Program-made: the position numbers and the translations under genes
Part shown: one piece after another, positions 21,061 through 26,230 of the stretch
Position numbering within the stretch: position 1 is the first letter of the stretch
Layout: the number at the start of each line of letters is the position of its first letter
The notes under the pieces: generated by a model
The model's database searches: none
The model's input: the letters and a program-made list of their open reading frames with translations, nothing else
Told to the model about the DNA's origin: nothing
Assembly (NCBI GenBank): GCA_030837445.1
Contig: JAUPKM010000411.1
Span: forward strand, 1 to 26,230
Direction: 5' to 3'
Length of the DNA stretch: 26,230 nt
Source: Actinomycetota bacterium
GTDB taxonomy: Bacteria > Actinomycetota > Actinomycetes > S36-B12 > UBA10799

Positions 21061-23763
21061 ATGATCACGGATGTGCCACCTTCGGAAACGCCCTGGTATC
21101 ACCTGCCGGCGGCCGAGACGCTAGCCATCTTCGAGACCTCGACAGACACCGGACTCAGCACCGACACCGCCGAGGACCGACTTCGGGTGAACGGTCCGAA
21201 CACACTGCCCAGCTCGCCCCGACCCACTGTCTGGCAGGTCGTCGGCAAGCAGTGGCGTGATCCGATGACGGTGCTGTTGACCATCCTGATCGGCGTCTGC
21301 ATCGTCGCCGACCAGCCCGAGACTGCGGTGCTGGTGACATTGCTGGTCCTCATCAACGTGGCGATGGGTGCCCAGCAGGAGATGAAGGCTCGCGCCAGCG
21401 TCGACGCATTGGAATCGATGACGACGCCGTCCGCCCGGGTCCGGCGCGACGGGCGGATCGCGCTGGTGCCTGCCGCTGAACTGGTTGTCGGCGACATCCT
21501 GGTCCCAGAGGCGGGCGACACGCTGGCAGCGGACGCTCGGGTCATCACCGCCGCCGGGCTCGAGGTCATCGAGAGTTCCCTGACCGGCGAAAGCGCCCCG
21601 GTGGCCAAGGACGCCAACCCGGTGCCCGACTCGGCTGCCCTCGGTGACCGCAGCAGCATGCTGTACCAGAACACCTCTATCACCCGGGGCTCGGCGACAG
21701 CCGTGGTCGTGGCCACCGGCCAGGACACCGAGATGGGACGCATCGCGACCATGCTCGGCCAGGTCGAGTCCGCACCGTCACCCCTGCAACTGGAGCTGCG
21801 TCGGCTGACGATCCGATTGGCGATCGTCTGCCTGCTGGCAGTGGCCTTCATCGTGGTGATCGGCCTCGTCCGGGGACTGGACTCCAACCAGATCCTGCTG
21901 GTCGCCATCGCGACCGCGATCTCCTCGATTCCCTCCGGGTTGCCCACCTTCCTGAACGCGATGCTCTCCTACGGCGCGCAGCGACTGGCCAAGGCGAAGG
22001 CTGTCGTGCGCAACCTCACCGACGTCGAGACGCTCGGTTCGGTCAGTGCCATCAACTCCGACAAGACTGGCACCCTGACCATGGACATGATGACTGCGGT
22101 CACGATGTTCGACAGCGGCCAATGGTTCCGGATCGAAGGTGAGGGCTACTCCACCGAGGGCCGAATTCTGCACGCCGCGGGACGCGAGCTACCCGACTTC
22201 ACCACCCTCGGCTACGGGCTGACGTTGAGTAGCGACGCCGAAGTCTCCCCGGACGGCTCGGTGGTGGGTGACCCGACCGAACTCGCATTGGTCGTGTTGG
22301 CCGCCAAGATGGGCGTCGACGCCGGAATCAGTCGGCGGGAATACCCGCGGGTGGCAGTGGTCCCGTTCGACTCGTCCTACAAGTTCATGGCGACCTACCA
22401 TCTGGCACCGCTGGCCGACGGCGAGCCGGACTCGCTGATCGGCCTGGTGAAAGGCGCCCCGGACATGGTGCTGGACCGCTGCAGCCATGCGCTCTGGCAG
22501 GACCAAGAGGTGCCGATCGCGGAGGTCCGGGAGCGGATTCGGGAGTCCAATGACGAACTGTCCCGGCAGGGGCTGCGGGTGATGTCGTTCGCCTATCGGG
22601 TGCTCGACGTGGGGCAGTTGGACACGGTGACGGCCGATCCGATGGCAGCCGTGGAGAAGCTGATCTTCGTCGCCCTGGTCGGGATCATCGACCCGCTTCG
22701 GCCGGCCGCGAAGGAGTCCGTCCGGCTGTCGTTGCGCGCGGGTATCGACGTCCGGATGATCACCGGCGACCACGCCGTCACCGCGAAGGCGATCGCCGAC
22801 GATCTGGGGCTGGGACCCGGCGTCATCACCGGGCCTGAGTTCGCGGCGCTGCCGGATGAGGTGGTGGTGGAGCGGCTGCCGCGGCTGCATGTATTCGGGC
22901 GGGTGTCACCGCAGGACAAACTGCGCCTGGTCACCGTGATGCAGGAGTCCGGACGAACCGTGGCCATGACCGGTGATGCCGTCAATGACGCGGCGGCCTT
23001 GAAGAAGGCCGACGTCGGAGTCGCGATGGGCAGCGGCAGCGACGTGTCCAAGCAGGCCGCCAATATCGTCCTGACAGACAACAACTTCGCCACGTTGGTG
23101 CACGCAATCGAACTCGGTCGGGACATCTACGGCAAGATCACCGCCCAGATCCGGTACGTGATGGCCGGGCTGTTCGGCGTGCTGTCGCTGATGTTGCTGG
23201 CCAGTGCGGCGAACATCAACTCCGGCAGCGCGCTGTCGGCAGTCCAACTGCTGTTCGTCACGTTCTTCATCGGACTATTCCCGGCGATCGGCATCTCCAC
23301 CGATTCGGTCGAACCCGGAATCATGACGAAACCGCCGCGAGACCCCTCGGTAGGCATCCTGAACTCCTCGACTCTGCCTCGGTGGTTGGTGTTCGGCGTG
23401 GTGCAGGCCGTGGCGGGCCTGGCTGCCTTCCTGCTGGCCGACCGGGCCGGCAACAGCACCGAGGTAGCGCAGACGATGACGTTCGCGGTGATGGGATGGT
23501 CCACGGTGTGGGCGGCCGCCGCGCTGCGTCGGGACACCATCCCCGGCTGGCAGGGACCATTCCTGCCCTACTTCCTGTGGCTCGCAATCCCATTCGTCGC
23601 CACTTTCCTGGCCGTGAACTGGGACGTGCTCGCGGCGATGATCGGCAATGTGGCGCTGACCGGCACGCAGTGGGGGATGGTGTTCCTGCTATCGGTCTTC
23701 ACACCGTTGGTGATCGAAGTCGAGAAATGGATCAGACGGCTGAAGGACAGTTCCGCGACGTGA
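21061..23763 (+). CDS. P2-like cation P-type ATPase with altered ion site
   Basis: A 900-residue P-type ATPase with the PacL/PMR1/SERCA layout: cation-ATPase N-terminal domain (11-60), TGES (175-178), phosphorylation motif SDKTGT (D334), nucleotide-domain K464-GAPD, TGDH (568-571), TGDAVNDAA (637-645) and a C-terminal set of about six helices. All catalytic residues for the phosphorylation cycle are present. The membrane residues that bind Ca2+ in SERCA are not: the TM4 IPEGLP motif reads IPSGLP (S292), TM5 has L704 and V707 where Asn and Glu are expected, and TM6 reads VTFFIGLFP with T734, I737 and G738 in place of Asn, Thr and Asp. The transported ion is therefore unknown. ATG 21061 follows AAGGAGG (21046-21052) by 8 bases. 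Convergent with the acyltransferase gene. Confidence 0.9.
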   Translation: MITDVPPSETPWYHLPAAETLAIFETSTDTGLSTDTAEDRLRVNGPNTLPSSPRPTVWQVVGKQWRDPMTVLLTILIGVCIVADQPETAVLVTLLVLINVAMGAQQEMKARASVDALESMTTPSARVRRDGRIALVPAAELVVGDILVPEAGDTLAADARVITAAGLEVIESSLTGESAPVAKDANPVPDSAALGDRSSMLYQNTSITRGSATAVVVATGQDTEMGRIATMLGQVESAPSPLQLELRRLTIRLAIVCLLAVAFIVVIGLVRGLDSNQILLVAIATAISSIPSGLPTFLNAMLSYGAQRLAKAKAVVRNLTDVETLGSVSAINSDKTGTLTMDMMTAVTMFDSGQWFRIEGEGYSTEGRILHAAGRELPDFTTLGYGLTLSSDAEVSPDGSVVGDPTELALVVLAAKMGVDAGISRREYPRVAVVPFDSSYKFMATYHLAPLADGEPDSLIGLVKGAPDMVLDRCSHALWQDQEVPIAEVRERIRESNDELSRQGLRVMSFAYRVLDVGQLDTVTADPMAAVEKLIFVALVGIIDPLRPAAKESVRLSLRAGIDVRMITGDHAVTAKAIADDLGLGPGVITGPEFAALPDEVVVERLPRLHVFGRVSPQDKLRLVTVMQESGRTVAMTGDAVNDAAALKKADVGVAMGSGSDVSKQAANIVLTDNNFATLVHAIELGRDIYGKITAQIRYVMAGLFGVLSLMLLASAANINSGSALSAVQLLFVTFFIGLFPAIGISTDSVEPGIMTKPPRDPSVGILNSSTLPRWLVFGVVQAVAGLAAFLLADRAGNSTEVAQTMTFAVMGWSTVWAAAALRRDTIPGWQGPFLPYFLWLAIPFVATFLAVNWDVLAAMIGNVALTGTQWGMVFLLSVFTPLVIEVEKWIRRLKDSSAT

Positions 23764-23810
23764 TTGGCATCGTCGGCCGTTGGCAGCGTTGGTGACCGCG
23801 GCGGCAGACC

Positions 23811-25893
23811 CTAGCCGCGTGCGTTGGCCCCCGAGACCAGCCTGGGGCCGAGCCAGCGCCACACCACCCGTGATCCCTCGGTCGTGAAATGCAGGCCGTC
23901 GACGCGTAACTGCACACCTTCCAGCGAGTCCTGGTAGCCGTTGGGGCAGAGATACGGACCCGGATCGATCACATCGACGTGGAACCCAACCGACGCTGCG
24001 GCAGCGCGCGCCGCGGTGTTCACGGCCGCGATCCGAGCAGGATCATTGACCACCGCGGGCAACCGTCCGGCCTCGAACAACACCTCCATCGGAAGATCCA
24101 GCTCCGGCACCTGATGGCAACTGTCCAGCACTAGTGCGACGTGGCTGGACAGTCCATGCAGCTCACGCAGCAACGCCGCATAGGCATCGGTAGTCGCCGT
24201 CCGCCAGCGGGGGTCTGTGTAGGCCACCGGGCCATCGTCGATCCACCGGTCGTACTGCTCCCAGCTCCCTGCGAAGAGGACGCCGACATCCGCCTGCGCC
24301 GCCACCAACTGTGCGTGCCTGTTGCCAGCCATCCAGGTTTGGCACTTCCCAGCGGCCGGCATCCGCTGACCCTCGACTGCGGCATCAAACGGCACCACTC
24401 CGCAGCCGAACTCGGCCGCAGGTGCCACCGATAACTGCGGTGCGTCCTGCGGATTGAAGCCGGCGAACAGCGACAGCGCGTTGGAATCCCCCAACAGCAC
24501 TGCCCGGTGAATACCGCCCGGCGCACTGGTAGCGACAGCCTGCGACGGTGCAGCGGTCGCTGGCACCGGCGCGGCACCGGCGGGCGGATCGGGTGTCGTC
24601 GAGACAGCGGCCGCGGCGGGCTTACCGGGAGCCAGCTTCGCCAGCGCCTCGAGGCTGTCGGGGGCGGCCGGTCTACTGGCCGCAAAGGAGATCCCCACCA
24701 GGGCGACGAGTGCCAGCGGCGCCCCGACGACCACGAGCAGTCGACGGTTCGGTCGGAGTGCGGCCAGGCCGCCGCGGCGGATGGGCTGTTCGAGGTAGCG
24801 GTAGGAGATGCCCGCCACCGCAAAGGTCAGGACAATCCGGAGCCCGAACAGGGGCCACCCGGAAAGGCCGGTCCGGTCCGGGGACAGGAACACGAACAGC
24901 GGCCAATGCCAGAGGTACAACCCGTAGGACATCTGCCCGACGAGTACCAACGGCCCCCAGCTCAGGTAGCGAGCGAGCATCCCTTGCGGATGGCTGACGA
25001 CGGCCGCGACGACAGCGGCTGTCGCAACAGCGAACACCAGAAACCCGCCTCGGTACGTCCAGCCGGCGGCCTCTGTGAGTAGCACCATCGCGAGTAGCAC
25101 TCCGAAGGCTCCGAACCAGCCAACCGCCACTGCGCGGGGTCGGACCCGTTCCAGCAGTCCCGGTGTCAGCAGCGCCGCCAATGCGGATCCGATCAGCAGC
25201 GCCTGCACCCGGGTGTCGGTGCCGTAGTAGACCCGAGCGGAATTCCCCCCAGCCCCCAGCCCCCGGCGCCTGCACTGCCATCCAGATCGCCGACGCCACT
25301 CCCAGACCGATCAGCAGCCAGGCCAGCACTCGGCGACTGCGGAGCCGCGGCAGTAGCACCACCAACACCAACGGCAGCAGCAGATACCACTGTTCCTCGA
25401 TCGACAGCGACCACATGTGACGCAGTGGCGAGGGATCGCCGAATTGATCGAAGTAGGAGGTTCCCTCGGCGATGAACCACCAGTTGCTCACGTAGCCGAG
25501 GCTGGCGATGGCATCGGCGCGAATGACGTCGGCGCGGTGACCGACGATGATGATGCTGGCCACCAGCACCACTGCGACCACCAGCAACATCGCCGGTAGC
25601 AACCGCCTGGCTCGACGGAGCCAGAACTGCCGCAAATCCAGCGACCCGTGCCGTTCCCATTCAGCTAACAGCAACGAGGTGATGAGGAATCCCGAGAGGA
25701 CGAAGAAGATGTCCACAGACAAGAAGCCACCGGGTATCGTCGCGGCTCCGCCGTGGTAGATGAGAATGATCAGGATCGACAGCGCCCGCAGGCCGTCCAG
25801 CGCCGGCATCCGGGTCAACCGTGGCCCGTCGGCAGGTGCCTGAACCGCCTGCGGTTCGGCCGATTCCGCGGCTCCCGCGGCGACTGAGGTCAC
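23811..25893 (-). pseudogene. Acyltransferase-3 (OafA/YrhL type) with SGNH domain, frameshifted at a heptamer repeat
   Basis: An O-acyltransferase that would acetylate a surface glycan. The N-terminal part (minus strand, GTG at 25893; ATG 25809 possible) has PALDGLRALSIL (30-41), the catalytic His47 in YHGG, FFVLSGFLIT (63-72), RRARRLLP (93-100) and SLSIEEQWY (162-170). After residue about 210 the frame is lost within the tandem repeat at 25245-25264, and translation would run out of frame to a stop at 24673. The remaining membrane helices and a C-terminal SGNH hydrolase-like domain (block I GDSN, block V DGLHF) continue in the next frame from NSARVYYGTDTR to the TAG at 23811. Removing one 7-bp unit, or one G, rejoins both parts into one frame (691 residues for the 7-bp loss). 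It is either phase-variable, recently broken or a sequencing slip. Confidence 0.82.
25245..25264. repeat. Heptanucleotide tandem repeat inside the acyltransferase gene
   Basis: On the plus strand CCCCCAG occurs twice in tandem (25246-25252, 25253-25259), followed by a partial third unit CCCCC and preceded by one extra C. The unit length is not a multiple of three, so each gain or loss of a copy shifts the reading frame. The current copy number puts the gene out of frame, and one copy fewer puts it in frame. Confidence 0.85.
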
Positions 25894-25972
25894 TCCGACA
25901 CTTTATGACAACCTGCTCGCTGAGGCTCCGAGGAGACTCCAGCCGATCAGTGCCGTCACACAGCGTGCGCAC

Positions 25973-26056
25973 TGTGGATAACCTGTGGGAAACAAGTCAT
26001 CCAAACGGCTGATGCCCGCATCATCCACTGGTGTAGCCGGTAACGCCTGTGGATAT
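25973..26056. other. Cluster of DnaA-box-like sites in a 220-base gap
   Basis: TGTGGATAA at 25973-25981 is a perfect DnaA box (TTATCCACA on the other strand). TGTGGATAT (26048-26056) differs at one position, and TGTGGGAAA (25984-25992) and TCATCCACT (26021-26029) at two. The gap between the acyltransferase start (25893) and the YceI-like stop (26114) otherwise holds no gene. TAAAGT on the minus strand (25905-25900) could be a -10 for a leaderless acyltransferase transcript. Confidence 0.45.
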
Positions 26057-26113
26057 CTCGACATCACTGGCCATGCTGGAGCCGCGCTCGATGCCGAACC
26101 ACAGCGGCCGGAG

Positions 26114-26230
26114 CTACTTGGAGATGGCGACCCGGACCTCCACTCGCACCTCATCAGCCACCTGCAACATACCCAACATGGTCGCGTAGGGGGTGACGCC
26201 AAAGTCGGACTGCTTGACCGGAAGCACCGA
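26114..26230 (-). CDS. YceI-family protein, C-terminal fragment
   Basis: The last 38 residues of a protein cut by the window edge, read on the minus strand down to the TAG at 26116-26114. The sequence PVKQSDFGVTPYATMLG followed by LQVADEVRVEVRVAISK matches the closing strands of YceI-family lipocalin-like proteins, whose C-termini typically read sDFGi.Py..mlG...v.DeV.v.ve. These small beta-barrel proteins bind polyisoprenoid or other lipids, often in the periplasm or cell envelope. The N-terminus, signal peptide and start lie beyond the window. The gene is upstream of the acyltransferase on the same strand, 220 bases away. Confidence 0.8.
   Translation of the reverse strand, partial: SVLPVKQSDFGVTPYATMLGMLQVADEVRVEVRVAISK

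Noticed and set aside
23811..25208. Separate gene starting at the internal GTG 25208
   Set aside because: It would start within the membrane-helix series of an acyltransferase whose N-terminal half lies just upstream in another frame; the two parts make one normal-length family member.
25973..26056. Chromosomal or plasmid replication origin
   Set aside because: Only a few DnaA-like boxes, no AT-rich region, no iterons and no dnaA, dnaN or rep gene nearby.

Overview
The window looks like the chromosome of a high-GC actinobacterium (Actinomycetota; I cannot place it to genus). The reasons are the high GC with strong third-position GC bias, many GTG starts set by good Shine-Dalgarno sites, a DeaD helicase of mycobacterial size and layout, an AgpS-like flavoprotein of actinobacterial type, a three-helix/ArsC-fold protein and an apparently leaderless promoter. 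I see no rRNA, tRNA, CRISPR array, transposase or phage gene. The window reads as ordinary chromosome with several unusual gene neighbourhoods.

Region 1 (1-4.7 kb): a small membrane protein, the DEAD-box helicase deaD, a TspO/MBR protein, an alpha/beta hydrolase, and just upstream of the hydrolase on the same strand a protein that carries the Cys-His-Cys zinc pattern of LCIB-type carbonic anhydrases.

Region 2 (4.7-11 kb): the most unusual block. A two-gene plus-strand operon encodes a fatty-acyl-reductase-like SDR and a 683-residue fusion whose C-terminal half is recognisably a cyanobacterial-type long-chain acyl-ACP reductase. Converging on it is a minus-strand pair, rocD (ornithine aminotransferase) and an alkyl-DHAP-synthase-like FAD oxidase. 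Together the SDR, the reductase fusion and the AGPS-like enzyme could make a fatty aldehyde or alcohol and then an alkyl ether lipid. This is an inference from families and neighbourhood.

Region 3 (11-18.1 kb): an ArsC/LMW-phosphatase-fold protein that has lost its catalytic cysteines, a small basic protein, then a copper module: ArsR-type regulator, CopA Cu(I) ATPase, CopZ chaperone, and an HMA/TauE-SafE (UreH-type)/cupredoxin fusion. A membrane di-heme ferric-reductase-like oxidoreductase converges on the module, and the two stop codons interlock in a shared CTAG.

Region 4 (18.1-23.8 kb): an opine-dehydrogenase-family enzyme, divergent CorA with a likely leaderless promoter, an unknown protein with a Cys/His cluster, and a 900-residue P2-like P-type ATPase lacking all the classical Ca2+-binding residues.

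Region 5 (23.8-26.2 kb): an OafA/YrhL-type acyltransferase with an SGNH tail, interrupted by a frameshift exactly at a heptanucleotide tandem repeat. Loss of one 7-bp unit restores one 691-codon frame, so phase variation is plausible. The window ends with a cluster of DnaA-box-like sequences and the C-terminus of a YceI-family protein.
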